64,000 nt of DNA from Neoroseomonas alkaliterrae (GCF_014199195.1 NZ_JACIJE010000008.1:124001-188000); one strand, 5' to 3'. Positions 24,878 to 36,750 are shown, counted from the first letter of the stretch. Notes: generated from the letters alone by a model not told the origin. Numbers and translations: made by a program.

Positions 24878-25336
24878 ATGCCCGTGAACCCGCCCCTGAT
24901 CGTGGTCCTGAACGGCCCCAACCTGAACATGCTCGGCGTGCGCGAGCCCGAGAAGTACGGGACCGCGACCCTCGACGACGTCGAGGCGCTCTGCGCCGAG
25001 GCGGCGGAGGAATTCGGCCTCGCGATCGATTTCCGGCAGACCAATTCCGAGGGCGAGCTCGTGACCTGGGTGCAGGAATGCCGCGGCCGCGCCGCCGGCA
25101 TCATCATCAACCCGGCGGGCTACACCACCACCTCCATCGCGCTGCTCGATGCGCTGCTGCTGACCGAGCTGCCGGTGATCGAGGTGCACATCACGAACAT
25201 CCACCGCCGGGAGGAGTTCCGGCACCACAGCTACGTCTCCAAGGCGGCGACCGGGGTGATCTGCGGGCTCGGCATCTCGGGCTATGCGCTCGCGATGCGC
25301 GCCATGGCGGAGCTCGTTGGAGAGGACGAGGATTGA
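24878..25336 (+). CDS. aroQ: 3-dehydroquinate dehydratase, type II
   Basis: This enzyme catalyses the third step of the shikimate pathway. The 152-residue flavodoxin-like protein shows NGPNLNMLGVREPEKYG (active-site Asn and the loop Arg/Tyr), NPAGYTTTSIALLDAL and the substrate segment EVHITNIHRREEFRHHS. The start at 24878 is the family start. Its stop overlaps the first base of the accB ATG (TGATG), a common aroQ-accB arrangement in alphaproteobacteria that implies coupled translation. Confidence 0.96.
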   Translation: MPVNPPLIVVLNGPNLNMLGVREPEKYGTATLDDVEALCAEAAEEFGLAIDFRQTNSEGELVTWVQECRGRAAGIIINPAGYTTTSIALLDALLLTELPVIEVHITNIHRREEFRHHSYVSKAATGVICGLGISGYALAMRAMAELVGEDED

Positions 25337-25812
25337 TGGGCAACTTCATCGAGTTCGACGCCGCGGCGATCCGCGAGCTGGCGCAGATCCTGCGCGAGAC
25401 CGACCTGACCGAGATCGAGCTCGTGGACGGCGAGGCGCGGCTGCGCGTGGTGCGGCAGGCGATCGTCGCCGCCCCCGCGCCCGCCGCGACGCAGGTCACG
25501 GTCGCCGCGCCCGCCGCCGCGCCGGTCACCGTGACGACGGCCCAGCCCGCGATGGGCGAGGCGGTGGACGCCGACCACCCCGGCGCGGTCACGAGCCCGA
25601 TGGTCGGCGTCGCCTATCTCTCGCCCGAGCCGGGCGCGCAGCCCTTCGTGACGGTCGGCGCGAAGGTGGTGCAGGGCCAGACGCTGCTGCTGATCGAGGC
25701 GATGAAGACCTTCAACCAGATCAAGGCGCCGCGCTCTGGCACGGTGACGCGCATCCTGGTCGAGAGCGGCATGCCCGTCGAGTACGGCGAGCCGCTGATG
25801 ATCATCGAGTAA
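25336..25812 (+). CDS. accB: Biotin carboxyl carrier protein of acetyl-CoA carboxylase
   Basis: BCCP carries biotin between the carboxylase and carboxyltransferase halves of acetyl-CoA carboxylase, the committed step of fatty acid synthesis. The 158-residue protein begins MGNFIEFDAAAIRELAQIL. It has an Ala/Pro/Val-rich linker (44-75) and the C-terminal biotinyl domain with the acceptor lysine K124 in EAMKTF; a Lys-Thr rather than Lys-Val or Lys-Met follows, as in many alphaproteobacteria. It sits between aroQ (1-base overlap) and accC (1-base gap). Confidence 0.97.
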   Translation: MGNFIEFDAAAIRELAQILRETDLTEIELVDGEARLRVVRQAIVAAPAPAATQVTVAAPAAAPVTVTTAQPAMGEAVDADHPGAVTSPMVGVAYLSPEPGAQPFVTVGAKVVQGQTLLLIEAMKTFNQIKAPRSGTVTRILVESGMPVEYGEPLMIIE

Positions 25813-25813
25813 G

Positions 25814-27160
25814 ATGTTCGGCAAGGTCCTGATCGCGAACCGGGGCGAGATCGCGCTCCGCGTCCATCGCGCCTGCCAGGAGATGGGCATCCGCACCGTC
25901 GCGGTGCATTCCACCGCGGACGCGACGGCGATGCATGTGCGCCTCGCGGACGAGAGCGTGTGCATCGGCCCGCCCAATGCGCGCGACTCCTACCTCAACA
26001 TGGCCGCGATCCTCTCGGCGGCGACCATCACCGGAGCCGATGCGGTCCATCCGGGCTACGGCTTCCTCAGCGAGAATGCCCGCTTCGCCGAGATGGTCGA
26101 GGCGCATGGGCTGAAGTTCATCGGCCCCTCGCCCGAGCACATCCGCATGATGGGCGACAAGATCGCGGCCAAGAACGCGATGCGCAGCCTCGGCGTGCCG
26201 CTGGTGCCCGGCTCGCCCGGCGCGCTCGAGAGCTTCGAGGAGGCGCGCGCCATCGCCGAGCAGGTGAAGTTCCCCGTGCTCATCAAGGCGGCGGCGGGCG
26301 GCGGCGGGCGCGGCATGAAGGTCGCGCGCAGCGCCGAGGAACTCGAGGAGGCATGGCGCGTCGCGCGCGCCGAGGCCAAGGCCGCCTTCGGCGACGACAG
26401 CGTGTATCTGGAGAAGTATCTCGATCGCCCGCGGCACATCGAGCTGCAGGTGCTGGCAGACACGCACGGCAATGTCGTGCATTTCGGCGAGCGCGACTGC
26501 TCGCTCCAGCGCCGCCACCAGAAGCTGGTCGAGGAGGCGGGCAGCCCCGTGCTGAGCCAGGCCGACCGCGATGCGCTCGGCGCGCGCGTGACCGCCGCTC
26601 TGGCGCGGCTCGGCTACCGCAACGCCGGCACGCTGGAGTTCCTCTGGCAGGACGGGCAGTTCGCCTTCATCGAGATGAACACGCGCCTGCAGGTCGAGCA
26701 TCCGGTGACCGAGATGGTCTGCGGCATCGACCTCGTGAAGGAGCAGATCCGCATCGCCGCGGGCGAGGCGCTCGGCTATGCGCAATCCGACATCCGCTTC
26801 AACGGCCACGCGATCGAGTGCCGCATCACCGCCGAGGATCCGGAGACCTTCGCGCCGAGCCCGGGCCGGGTGAACACCTACCACGCGCCGGGCGGGCTCG
26901 GCGTGCGCGTCGATAGCGCGCTCTATTCCGGCTACACCGTGCCGCCGCACTACGACAGCCTGGTGGCGAAGCTCGTGGTGCATGCGCCGACGCGCGCCGA
27001 GGCGATCGGGCGGATGCGGCGCGCCCTGGCCGAGATGGTGGTCGCCGGCATTCGCACGACCCTGCCGCTGCATCAGGCGGTGATGGAGCACCCCGAGTTC
27101 CAGGCCGGCGACTACACCATCCACTGGCTCGAGCGCTTCGTCGCCGCGCGCCAGGGCTAG
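25814..27160 (+). CDS. accC: Biotin carboxylase subunit of acetyl-CoA carboxylase
   Basis: This ATP-grasp enzyme carboxylates biotin on AccB with bicarbonate. The 448-residue protein is full length. It shows MFGKVLIANRGEIALRV, VHPGYGFLSENARFAE, the glycine loop AAAGGGGRGMKV, the ATP-site segment QRRHQKLVEEA and the catalytic EMNTRLQVEHPVTEM. It is the third gene of aroQ-accB-accC. The carboxyltransferase genes (accA, accD) are not in the window. Confidence 0.97.
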   Translation: MFGKVLIANRGEIALRVHRACQEMGIRTVAVHSTADATAMHVRLADESVCIGPPNARDSYLNMAAILSAATITGADAVHPGYGFLSENARFAEMVEAHGLKFIGPSPEHIRMMGDKIAAKNAMRSLGVPLVPGSPGALESFEEARAIAEQVKFPVLIKAAAGGGGRGMKVARSAEELEEAWRVARAEAKAAFGDDSVYLEKYLDRPRHIELQVLADTHGNVVHFGERDCSLQRRHQKLVEEAGSPVLSQADRDALGARVTAALARLGYRNAGTLEFLWQDGQFAFIEMNTRLQVEHPVTEMVCGIDLVKEQIRIAAGEALGYAQSDIRFNGHAIECRITAEDPETFAPSPGRVNTYHAPGGLGVRVDSALYSGYTVPPHYDSLVAKLVVHAPTRAEAIGRMRRALAEMVVAGIRTTLPLHQAVMEHPEFQAGDYTIHWLERFVAARQG

Positions 27161-27185
27161 GCCGGGGCACGCATCGGCCGCGCGC

Positions 27186-27506
27186 ATGGGCTGGTTCTAT
27201 CTCGCCGGCGCCGGGCTGTTCGAGGTCGGCTGGGCGGTCGGGCTGAAGTTCACCCACGGCTTCACGCGGCCGGTGCCGACCGTGCTGACGGTGCTCAGCA
27301 TGATCGTCAGCCTCGGCCTGCTCGGCCTCGCGCTCAGGACGCTGCCGCTCGGCACGGCCTATGCGATCTGGACGGGCATCGGCACGATCGGCACCGTGGC
27401 GCTCGGCATCATCCTGTTCGGCGAGGCGGCGACCGCCTTTCGCCTGGCCTGCGTCGGGCTGATCCTGGCCGGCATTGTCGGGCTCAAACTCGCCACGCCG
27501 GGCTGA
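27186..27506 (+). CDS. gdx: SMR-family exporter, Gdx/SugE type (guanidinium)
   Basis: A four-helix small multidrug resistance protein of 106 residues. The first helix has WFYLAGAGLFEVGWAVGLK with the essential glutamate at E13, and the following loop HGFTRPVP is diagnostic of the Gdx/SugE subgroup, whose characterised members export guanidinium rather than bulky drugs. The third helix has LPLGTAYAIWTGIGTIG. It starts only 25 bases after accC and is probably read from that operon. No guanidine riboswitch fits into the gap. Confidence 0.87.
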   Translation: MGWFYLAGAGLFEVGWAVGLKFTHGFTRPVPTVLTVLSMIVSLGLLGLALRTLPLGTAYAIWTGIGTIGTVALGIILFGEAATAFRLACVGLILAGIVGLKLATPG

Positions 27507-27605
27507 ACGACGCCGTTGCGGCGCGCGGAGCCTTCGCCAAGCCTAGCGGCGGGCGGGTCGGGCTGCTAGCATCCCGCTCTGATTTGCTTCCCGGGGGGGC
27601 GCAGA

Positions 27606-29204
27606 ATGAAGCCGCAGAGCCGTCGGCGTGGTATCGCCGTTTCTTCCGTCGCAGCCGCGGCGCTGGTCCTTGCCGCCGGCCAGGCCGTTGCGCAGACCGC
27701 GACCATCGCGGTGGGCGCGCCGGTTACCTCGCTCGATCCGCATTTCCACCAGCTCTCGCCGAACAACGCGGTCGCCGACACGGTGTTCGACCGGCTGGTC
27801 AACAACGACGTGAACCTGCGCAACATCCCCGGGCTCGCGACCGAATGGCGCGCCGTCGCGCCGACGGTGTGGGAGTTCAAGCTCCGCCCGAATGTGCGCT
27901 TCCACAACGGCAACGCCTTCACCGCGGATGACGTGGTCTTCACGCTGCAGCGGCTGCCGAACGTGCCGAACAGCCCCTCCTCCTTCGCCGCCTATTCGCG
28001 CCCGATCACGCGCATCGAGGTGGTGGACCCGCTGACCATCCGCTTCCACACCGCCCAGCCCTATCCGTTGCTGCCGCTCGACATGACGAATGTCCGCATC
28101 GTGGACAAGGAGACGGCGGAGAACGCGACGACCGCCGACTTCAACGACGTGCGCGCGGCCCAGGGGACCGGGCCCTATCGCATCGTCTCCCATCGCAACG
28201 GGGACCGCATCGAGTTCGAGCGCTGGGACGGCTACTGGGGCGAGCGCGCGCCCTTCCAGCGCGTCAGCTACCGAATGATCACCAACGATGCGGCGCGGAC
28301 CGCGGCGCTGCGCGCCGGCGACGTGGACCTGATCGACCAGGTGCCGACATCGGATCTCGCGAACCTCCGCCGCAACCCGAACATCCGCATCGCGGAGATG
28401 GTGGGGCTGCGCCTGATCTTCCTCGGCCTCGACCACCTGCGGGCTGAGAACGAGAACTCGCCCTTCATCACCGACAATGACGGGCGGCCGCTCGGCCGCA
28501 ACCCGCTGCGCGACCTTCGGGTGCGGCAGGCGCTCTCCATGGCGATCGACCGCAACGCCATCGTGGAGCGCGTGATGGAGGGCACGGCGGTGCCCGCCAA
28601 CCAGTTCCTGCCCTCCGGCGTGTTCGGCCATGTCGGCGACCTGCCGCCCGTGCCCTTCGATCCCGACGGCGCGCGTCGCCTGCTGGCCGAGGCCGGCTAC
28701 CCGAACGGGTTCCGCATCCAGCTCAACGGTCCCAACGACCGCTACATCAACGATGCGCGCATCATCCAGGCGGTGGGCCAGATGTGGACGCGCATCGGCG
28801 TCCGCACCGCCGTCGAGGCGCAGCCCTGGACCACCTTCGTCGGCCGCGCCGGGCGCCAGGAATACTCCGCCTTCCTGATCGGCTGGGGCTCGAACCCCGA
28901 CGGCTCCCACCCGCTGCGCAACATCATCGCCACCTTCAACCGCGACCGCGGCTGGGGCGCTTCGAACCGCGGGCGGTATTCGAACCCGCAGGTGGACAGC
29001 CTGCTCGACCAGTCGCTCTCCGAGCTCGACACCGAGAAGCGCGAGCGGCTGATCGTGGATGCGATGCGCATCGCGATGCAGGATGTCGCGGTGGTGCCGC
29101 TGCACATCCAGACCAACATCTGGGCCACGCGGCGCGGCTTCGAATACACGGCGAGCGTGGATGAAGGCACGCTGGCCCAGCGCCTGCGTCCCGCTGCCCG
29201 CTAG
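27606..29204 (+). CDS. ABC transporter substrate-binding protein, family 5 (peptide/opine/nickel type)
   Basis: A 532-residue periplasmic binding protein with a signal peptide (basic KPQSRRRG, hydrophobic core to about 28, cleavage after AVA). The mature protein has the family 5 pattern: LDPHFHQLSPNNAVADTVFD near the start, the WEFKLRPNVRFHNG segment, TADDVVFTLQRL and a C-terminal LHIQTNIWATR. Ligands of this family include oligopeptides, opines, glutathione and nickel; specificity is not readable here. It is the first gene of a complete five-gene importer operon ending at 33143, with about 100 bases of upstream space for a promoter. Confidence 0.92.
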   Translation: MKPQSRRRGIAVSSVAAAALVLAAGQAVAQTATIAVGAPVTSLDPHFHQLSPNNAVADTVFDRLVNNDVNLRNIPGLATEWRAVAPTVWEFKLRPNVRFHNGNAFTADDVVFTLQRLPNVPNSPSSFAAYSRPITRIEVVDPLTIRFHTAQPYPLLPLDMTNVRIVDKETAENATTADFNDVRAAQGTGPYRIVSHRNGDRIEFERWDGYWGERAPFQRVSYRMITNDAARTAALRAGDVDLIDQVPTSDLANLRRNPNIRIAEMVGLRLIFLGLDHLRAENENSPFITDNDGRPLGRNPLRDLRVRQALSMAIDRNAIVERVMEGTAVPANQFLPSGVFGHVGDLPPVPFDPDGARRLLAEAGYPNGFRIQLNGPNDRYINDARIIQAVGQMWTRIGVRTAVEAQPWTTFVGRAGRQEYSAFLIGWGSNPDGSHPLRNIIATFNRDRGWGASNRGRYSNPQVDSLLDQSLSELDTEKRERLIVDAMRIAMQDVAVVPLHIQTNIWATRRGFEYTASVDEGTLAQRLRPAAR

Positions 29205-29222
29205 GCGCGGGGGAACGAGGCG

Positions 29223-30200
29223 ATGACCGTCTATCTCGTGCGGCGCCTGCTGCAGGCGCTGCTCGTCGTCTTCGCGATGTCGGTGATCGTCTTCGTCGGC
29301 GTCTATGCCATCGGCGACCCGGTCGAGATCCTGATCAGCCCGGACGCCGACCAGATCGAGCGCGAGCGCGCCGTGCAGTCGCTCGGCCTCGACCTGCCGC
29401 TTTGGCACCAGTACCTCGTTTTCCTCGGGAATGCGCTACAGGGCGACCTCGGGCGGTCCTTCGTCTTCAACGAACCCGCGCTGAAACTCATCCTGCAGCG
29501 CATGCCGGCCACGCTCGAACTCGCCTTCGGGGCGATGTTCATCTCGATCGTGGTGGGCCTGCCGCTCGGTCTCTATGCGGGGCTGAGGCCGAACTCGCCG
29601 GTCTCCAAGACCATCATGGCCGGCTCCATCCTGGGCTTCTCGCTGCCGACCTTCTGGGTCGGGCTGATGCTGATCATGGTCTTCGCGGTGCAGCTCGGCT
29701 GGCTGCCCTCGACCGGGCGGGGCGAGACGGCGACCTTCCTCGGCGTGCAGTGGTCCTTCCTGACACTGAACGGCCTCAGCCACATGGCGATGCCGGCGAT
29801 CAACCTCGCGCTGTTCAAGATCAGCCTCGTGATTCGCCTCACCCGCGCCGGCGTGCGCGAGACGATGCTGATGGACTACGTGAAGTTCGCGCGCGCGAAG
29901 GGCCTGAGCCCCGCGCGCGTGACCTTCGTGCACGTGTTCAAGAACATCCTGATCCCCGTGGTGACCGTCGTCGGCCTGGAACTCGGCTCGACCATCGCCT
30001 TCTCGGTGGTGACGGAGAGCGTCTTCGCCTGGCCAGGCATGGGCAAGCTGATCATCGACAGCATCAACGTGCTCGATAGGCCGGTGATCGTCGCCTACCT
30101 CATGATCATCGTGCTGATGTTCATCACCATCAACCTGATCGTGGACCTGACCTACTCGCTGCTCGATCCGCGCGTGAGGCTGGAGGGCAAGGGCGCATGA
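29223..30200 (+). CDS. ABC transporter permease, DppB/OppB type
   Basis: The first permease of the importer, 325 residues, with an N-terminal membrane helix (YLVRRLLQALLVVFAMSV) and a large periplasmic loop, followed by the five-helix permease core. The EAA coupling motif lies in YVKFARAKGLSPARVTFVHV. It ends overlapping the next permease by 4 bases (ATGA). It pairs with the following DppC-type permease to form the membrane channel. Confidence 0.94.
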   Translation: MTVYLVRRLLQALLVVFAMSVIVFVGVYAIGDPVEILISPDADQIERERAVQSLGLDLPLWHQYLVFLGNALQGDLGRSFVFNEPALKLILQRMPATLELAFGAMFISIVVGLPLGLYAGLRPNSPVSKTIMAGSILGFSLPTFWVGLMLIMVFAVQLGWLPSTGRGETATFLGVQWSFLTLNGLSHMAMPAINLALFKISLVIRLTRAGVRETMLMDYVKFARAKGLSPARVTFVHVFKNILIPVVTVVGLELGSTIAFSVVTESVFAWPGMGKLIIDSINVLDRPVIVAYLMIIVLMFITINLIVDLTYSLLDPRVRLEGKGA

Positions 30201-31120
30201 GCGACGCCACGCTGAACGGGGCCGCCGCCGCCCCGCGGAAGGACCGGGTCGAGACGCCCTTCCGGCGCTTCGTCTCCGAGTTCATGGAATCGAGGATCGC
30301 GGTGCTCGGGCTGATCGTCTTCACGATCATCGCCTTCATCGCGATCTTCGCGCCCTGGATCGCGCCGCAGAACCCCTACGACCTCGCGCAGCTCGACATC
30401 ATGGACGGGCGGATGGAGCCCGGCACGGTGGGCGGCGCGGGCTTCACCTTCTGGCTCGGCACCGACGACCAGGGCCGCGACATGCTCTCGGGCATCATGT
30501 ACGGGCTCCGGATCTCGCTGACGGTCGGTGCGGGATCGGCGCTGATCGCCTGCATCGTCGGCGCCTCGCTCGGCCTTCTCGCCGCCTATGCCGGCGGGCG
30601 GACCGACAGCGTGATCATGCGCGTGGTGGACCTCCAGCTCTCCTTCCCCTCCATCCTCGTCGCGCTGATGATCCTCGCCTTCCTCGGCAAGGGCATCATG
30701 AACGTGGTCATCGCGCTGGTGATCGTGGAGTGGGCCTACTACGCCCGCACCGTCCGCGGCACCGCGCTCGTCGAGCGGCGGCGCGAATACATCGAGGCCG
30801 CGCAGTGCCTCGCGCTGCCGACGCGGCGCATCCTGTTCCGCCACCTGCTGCCGAACTGCCTGCCGCCGCTGATCGTCGTCGCCACCATGCAGGTGGCGCG
30901 CGCCATCGCGCTGGAGGCGACGCTCTCCTTCCTCGGCCTCGGCGTGCCGATCACCGAGCCCTCGCTCGGCCTGCTCATCGCCAACGGCTACGAGTACATG
31001 CTCTCGGGCAAGTACTGGATCTCCTTCTATCCGGGCATCGCGCTGCTGATCACCATCGTCTCCATCAACCTGGTGGGCGACCAGTTGCGTGACGTGCTCA
31101 ACCCGCGACTGAAGAAGTGA
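30197..31120 (+). CDS. ABC transporter permease, DppC/OppC type
   Basis: The second permease, 307 residues. The N-terminal cytoplasmic tail leads into one membrane helix (VLGLIVFTIIAFIAIFAPW), then the core, which begins with the LGTDDQGRDMLSGIMYGLRI segment characteristic of the DppC/OppC group. The coupling motif is EYIEAAQCLALPTRRILFRH. The final residues LRDVLNPRLKK are typical of the family. It overlaps the first permease by 4 bases and nearly abuts the ATPase gene. Confidence 0.94.
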   Translation: MSDATLNGAAAAPRKDRVETPFRRFVSEFMESRIAVLGLIVFTIIAFIAIFAPWIAPQNPYDLAQLDIMDGRMEPGTVGGAGFTFWLGTDDQGRDMLSGIMYGLRISLTVGAGSALIACIVGASLGLLAAYAGGRTDSVIMRVVDLQLSFPSILVALMILAFLGKGIMNVVIALVIVEWAYYARTVRGTALVERRREYIEAAQCLALPTRRILFRHLLPNCLPPLIVVATMQVARAIALEATLSFLGLGVPITEPSLGLLIANGYEYMLSGKYWISFYPGIALLITIVSINLVGDQLRDVLNPRLKK

Positions 31121-31122
31121 CC

Positions 31123-33142
<2,020 letters not shown>

Positions 33143-33143
<1 letters not shown>

Positions 33144-33250
33144 TGCGCGCGGCACTGCTCGTGCTGCTGGTCCTGCTCGGCGCGGCCTGCGCGCGCGATG
33201 CCCCGCGCGGGCCCTATGTCGGGGGCGGGATCGGCGCCAGCACGCGCTGA
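33143..33250 (+). CDS. Tiny predicted lipoprotein coupled to the ABC importer
   Basis: A 35-residue frame, starting at an ATG that overlaps the stop of the upstream ATPase by one base (TGATG). It encodes a short signal (MRAALLVLLVLLGAAC) ending in a lipobox-like Cys at residue 16, then 19 residues with Gly-rich GPYVGGGIGAS. The -3 residue is Gly rather than Leu, so the lipobox is imperfect. Tiny lipoproteins of this kind are widespread but usually unannotated. Translational coupling argues for a real product; function is unknown. Confidence 0.5.
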
Positions 33251-33283
33251 AGGCGGCATCCTCCTGCAATCCGGGCGGCACCC

Positions 33284-33970
33284 ATGAACATCTTCCGCGC
33301 CATCCAGCAGGCGGATCCGGGCTTCGTCCCGGCCTGCATCTTCGACATCGGCGCCAATGTCGGCCAGACCCATGCGCAGGCGCGCTTCGTCTATCCGAAG
33401 GCGACGATCCACAGCTTCGAGCCGGTCACCGCCACCTTCGAGAAGCTGGCCGAGGCGCTCGCGCCCTATCCGCACTCCTTCGCCCATCGCCTGGCCTTCG
33501 CCGCGCGCCCCGGCCGCGCGCTGATGCAGGCGAGGCCCGGCGGCGTGATGAACCGCATCCTCGACGCGCCCCCGGCCAACAAGGCGATCCCGACCGAGGA
33601 GGTGGAGGTGGTGACCGGCGAGACATTCTGCGCGCGCCATTCCATCGCCGAGATCGGCATCCTCAAGGTGGATACCGAGGGCCACGACCTCGATGTGCTG
33701 GTGGGGTTCCGCGACATGCTCGCCGCGCGGCGCATCGCCTATGTGGAGGTGGAGTGCGGCATCTCCCCGCGCAACCTGATGCATGTGCCCTTCGCGCGCA
33801 TCGCGGACTTCATGTTCGCCATGGGATACGGGCTGTTCGGCCTCTACCCCGGCGGCGTGCATCCGCAGGGCTATGCCAACCTGAACACCGGCAAGCGCGA
33901 GCGCGGGATCTGGTACGGCAATGCCGTCTTCGTGGCCGAGCCCTGGCCGGAGGACGCTATCCCGATGTGA
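33284..33970 (+). CDS. FkbM-family SAM-dependent methyltransferase
   Basis: A 228-residue class I methyltransferase with the SAM-binding start CIFDIGANVGQTHAQAR and the acidic turn IHSFEPVTATFEKL. The FkbM hallmark GILKVDTEGHDLDVLVG lies near the middle, followed by ARRIAYVEVECGIS. FkbM proteins O-methylate sugars, lipids or polyketides, often in surface-glycan loci; the acceptor here is unknown. The gene is isolated from other glycan genes and overlaps the convergent MFS gene by 14 bases. Confidence 0.87.
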   Translation: MNIFRAIQQADPGFVPACIFDIGANVGQTHAQARFVYPKATIHSFEPVTATFEKLAEALAPYPHSFAHRLAFAARPGRALMQARPGGVMNRILDAPPANKAIPTEEVEVVTGETFCARHSIAEIGILKVDTEGHDLDVLVGFRDMLAARRIAYVEVECGISPRNLMHVPFARIADFMFAMGYGLFGLYPGGVHPQGYANLNTGKRERGIWYGNAVFVAEPWPEDAIPM

Positions 33971-35144
33971 CCGGCGCGCGCCGCGCGGCCAGCAGGAATC
34001 CTGCGGCCGAGGCGGCGCCGACGGCGGCGAGGATCCAGGGCACAGGCCCGTAGCCGCCCGCGCCTTCCCACACCAGCGCGATCACCAGCGGCGCGACCGT
34101 GCGGGGCAGCACCGCGACGGCCGACAAGGCGCCCGTGATCGCGCCGTATCCCTCGCGCCCCAGGATCTCCGCCGTGCCGGCGGCGCGCACGATCGTCAGC
34201 AGACCGTCCGCGACCGCGAAGGCGCCGACGAAGAGGATGGTGAGCGCGAGGCTCGCCGGCCCCGTGGCCAGCGCGAGCATCGCAACGGGCAGCAGCAGCG
34301 TGGCGAAGACGCCGACGCTGCGCATCGTGACGCGCCGCCCCGCCGCGTAGAGCAGCGCGCGCGCCGCCACCTGCGCAGGGCCGTGCGCGGCGGCAAGCAG
34401 CAGCACCGTCGCCTCCGGCCAGCCGCGTTCGCGCAGCAGCGGGATGAGATGCGCAGCGAGCCCGACGCCGATGAAGGCATGGGCGGCGAAGCAGAGCGCG
34501 AGGCCGAGGAAGGCGGCATCACGCATCCGCCGGGCCAGCGGGACGGCGGCGCCCGCCTGCCGGGAGGCCTCGGGCTTCGGCGCGCCGCGCAGCATCGCGA
34601 AGGTCAGCGCCGCGGCGCCGATCTGCATCGCCGCCAGCGCCTGCAGCGCGCCGCGCCAGCCCATCGCGGCGATCAGCGCCTCGGTCAGCGGCAGGAAGAC
34701 CGTGCCGGTGAGGCCGGTGATGAAGGTGATGGCGGTGATGCTCCGCGTCGGGTCGCGAGCCAGCGCCACCACCACCGCCATGGCGGGGTTCCACAGGCAG
34801 GCCGCCTGCGCGATGCCGAGCAGCACCCAGATGCCGATGAAGACCGCCGGGTCGTGCACGAGGCTCCAGGCCAGCAGCAGCAGCGCGGCGGCGACGGCGC
34901 CGAGACTCATCATGCCGCGCGCTCCGTGCCGGTCGAGCCAGCGCCCCACCGGCACCGCGGCGACGCCCGAGGCGAGCAGTCCGCAGGTCAGCGCCGCGTT
35001 GAGCAGCACGCGCGACCAGCCGAGCTCGGCCTCCATCGGCGCCACCAGGAGCGGGAAGGGCACGTAGAGCGTGCCCCAGCCGATGAGCTGCGTGGTGGCG
35101 ATGCCCCAGATCAGCGCGCGGTCGGAGGGGCCGCGGCCGCTCAC
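33957..35144 (-). CDS. Major facilitator superfamily transporter
   Basis: A 395-residue protein with about twelve hydrophobic segments. The GTG start at 35144 overlaps the nadK stop by 4 bases (GTGA), which decides the start: the upstream frame is the shadow of nadK. The first membrane segment is [19 protein letters not shown] and the loop after helix 2 has [13 protein letters not shown], the MFS motif A region. Coupling to nadK and the nitrilase suggests cotranscription; the substrate is unknown. Confidence 0.83.
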   Translation of the reverse strand: MSGRGPSDRALIWGIATTQLIGWGTLYVPFPLLVAPMEAELGWSRVLLNAALTCGLLASGVAAVPVGRWLDRHGARGMMSLGAVAAALLLLAWSLVHDPAVFIGIWVLLGIAQAACLWNPAMAVVVALARDPTRSITAITFITGLTGTVFLPLTEALIAAMGWRGALQALAAMQIGAAALTFAMLRGAPKPEASRQAGAAVPLARRMRDAAFLGLALCFAAHAFIGVGLAAHLIPLLRERGWPEATVLLLAAAHGPAQVAARALLYAAGRRVTMRSVGVFATLLLPVAMLALATGPASLALTILFVGAFAVADGLLTIVRAAGTAEILGREGYGAITGALSAVAVLPRTVAPLVIALVWEGAGGYGPVPWILAAVGAASAAGFLLAARRAPVTSG

Positions 35145-35899
35145 ACCGTGAACTGCTCGGCGATGATGCGCTCCGACAACCCGTGGTCGGGGTCGAAGAG
35201 CAAGGTCAGGGAGACATCCCGCGCCTCGCGCACCTCGACGCGCGCGACGTCGCGGACCTCGGTGTAGTCGGCCACCGCGGCGACCGGGCGCTTGTCGCGC
35301 TCGAGGATCTCGAACACCACCTCCGCATCGGCGGGCAGCAGCGCGCCGCGCCAGCGGCGGGGACGGAAGGCGGAGATCGGCGTCAGCGGCAGCAGGTTCG
35401 CCCCCAGCGGCACGATCGGCCCGTGCGCCGAGAGGTTGTAGGCGGTGCTGCCCGCCGGCGTGCTGATCAGGATGCCGTCGCAGATCAGCTCCGCCATCCG
35501 TTCCTTGCCGTCCACCAGGATGCGGATCTTCGCCGCCTGGCGGCTTTCGCGCAGCAGGGAGACCTCGTTGATCGCCAGCGCCTCCACCGGCGGCCTGCCG
35601 TTCGATTCCGCGCGCATCCTGAGCGGATGCAGCGTCGCCGCCTGCGCCGCGGCGATGCGCTCGGGCAGCGCCTCCTCGCGGTAGTCGTTCATCAGGAAGC
35701 CGACCGAGCCGCGGTTCATGCCATAGACGGGTATGCCGCGCCCGAGGAAACGGTGCAGCGTCTCGAGCATGAAGCCGTCCCCGCCGAGGGCGACGATCAC
35801 TTCGGCCTGCTCGGGCGGCGCCGCGCCGTAGCGGGCGGCGAGCGCCTCCTGCGCGGCGCGCGCCGCCTCGTTCTGCGCCGCGAGGATGGCGAGCTTCAC
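35141..35899 (-). CDS. nadK: NAD kinase
   Basis: The enzyme phosphorylates NAD to NADP using ATP or polyphosphate. The GTG start at 35899 overlaps the nitrilase stop by 4 bases (GTGA), giving 252 residues, the normal size of alphaproteobacterial NadK. Catalytic GGDG lies in [16 protein letters not shown], followed by [13 protein letters not shown] and the NAD-site segments AINEVSLLR and [17 protein letters not shown]. The downstream MFS gene overlaps by another 4 bases. Confidence 0.94.
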   Translation of the reverse strand: MKLAILAAQNEAARAAQEALAARYGAAPPEQAEVIVALGGDGFMLETLHRFLGRGIPVYGMNRGSVGFLMNDYREEALPERIAAAQAATLHPLRMRAESNGRPPVEALAINEVSLLRESRQAAKIRILVDGKERMAELICDGILISTPAGSTAYNLSAHGPIVPLGANLLPLTPISAFRPRRWRGALLPADAEVVFEILERDKRPVAAVADYTEVRDVARVEVREARDVSLTLLFDPDHGLSERIIAEQFTV

Positions 35900-36750
35900 G
35901 AAGGCGCCTTGTCGCGCCAGGCGCGCGCGGCGGCGCGGTGCTCGGGCAGCGGCATGCCGGCGCGCACACGCCGGGTCACGGCTTGGTCGAGCCGCGCCGT
36001 CGCCCAGCCCACGCCGTCGCTGCACTTCGCCACCACATGGCCCCAGGGGTCGGCGACCAGGGAATGGCCATAGACGCTGCGCGTCGCGCCGCGTTCCTCG
36101 TAGGTGCCGTAGGAGGCGGCGGCGACGATCCAGCACTGGGTGTCGATCGCGCGCGCGCGCAGCAGCGCCTCCCAATGGTCCTTGCCGGTCTGCAGCGTGA
36201 AGTTGGAGGGCACGAGGATCGCCTCCGCCCCCATCTCGCGCAGCGCGACGTAGAGTTCGGGGAAGCGCATGTCGTAGCAGATGGTGCAGCCGAAGCGGAT
36301 GCCGCCCGCCTCGAACAGCGCGAGGTCCTGCCCCGCGCCGTAGAGCGCGCTCTCGCGATAGCCGGTGCCGTCCGGGGCGGTGATGTCGAACAGGTGGATC
36401 TTGCGGTAGCGCGCGATCTCCGACCCGTCGGGGGCGAACACGAGCGTCGTGTTGAACAGCTTCTCCCCGCCATCCTCGATGATCGAGCCGCCATGCACGG
36501 TGATGCCGTGCCGGCGCGCGAGGCCGCGCAGCATCTCGTAGGCCGGCCCGCCCTCCGCCCCCGGCGCGGGGAGCACTTCGGCCGCGGCGCGGCGGCTCTC
36601 GCGCCCGCCGCCGAGATTGGTCCAGGTCTCGGGCAGGGAGACGAGGCCCGGGCGGTCGGCCTCGATGGCGGCCTCGATCAGGCGGCGCGCCTGCTCGAGA
36701 TTGGCCGCCTTGTCGCTGCCCTGGTTCATCTGGATGACGGAGACGCGCAT
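35896..36750 (-). CDS. Carbon-nitrogen hydrolase, Nit1/deaminated-glutathione-amidase type
   Basis: A nitrilase-superfamily amidase of 284 residues. The Glu-Lys-Cys triad is in [19 protein letters not shown] and [14 protein letters not shown]. These segments and the length match the Nit1/Nit2 branch, whose members hydrolyse deaminated glutathione or omega-amides as metabolite repair. The start at 36750 ([17 protein letters not shown]) is the family start. It is coupled to nadK by a GTGA overlap, which would link metabolite repair with NADP supply. Confidence 0.9.
   Translation of the reverse strand: MRVSVIQMNQGSDKAANLEQARRLIEAAIEADRPGLVSLPETWTNLGGGRESRRAAAEVLPAPGAEGGPAYEMLRGLARRHGITVHGGSIIEDGGEKLFNTTLVFAPDGSEIARYRKIHLFDITAPDGTGYRESALYGAGQDLALFEAGGIRFGCTICYDMRFPELYVALREMGAEAILVPSNFTLQTGKDHWEALLRARAIDTQCWIVAAASYGTYEERGATRSVYGHSLVADPWGHVVAKCSDGVGWATARLDQAVTRRVRAGMPLPEHRAAARAWRDKAPS

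Noticed and set aside
27161-27185. Guanidine riboswitch ahead of the Gdx/SugE gene
   Set aside because: Only 25 bases separate accC from the gene, too few for any guanidine riboswitch class.
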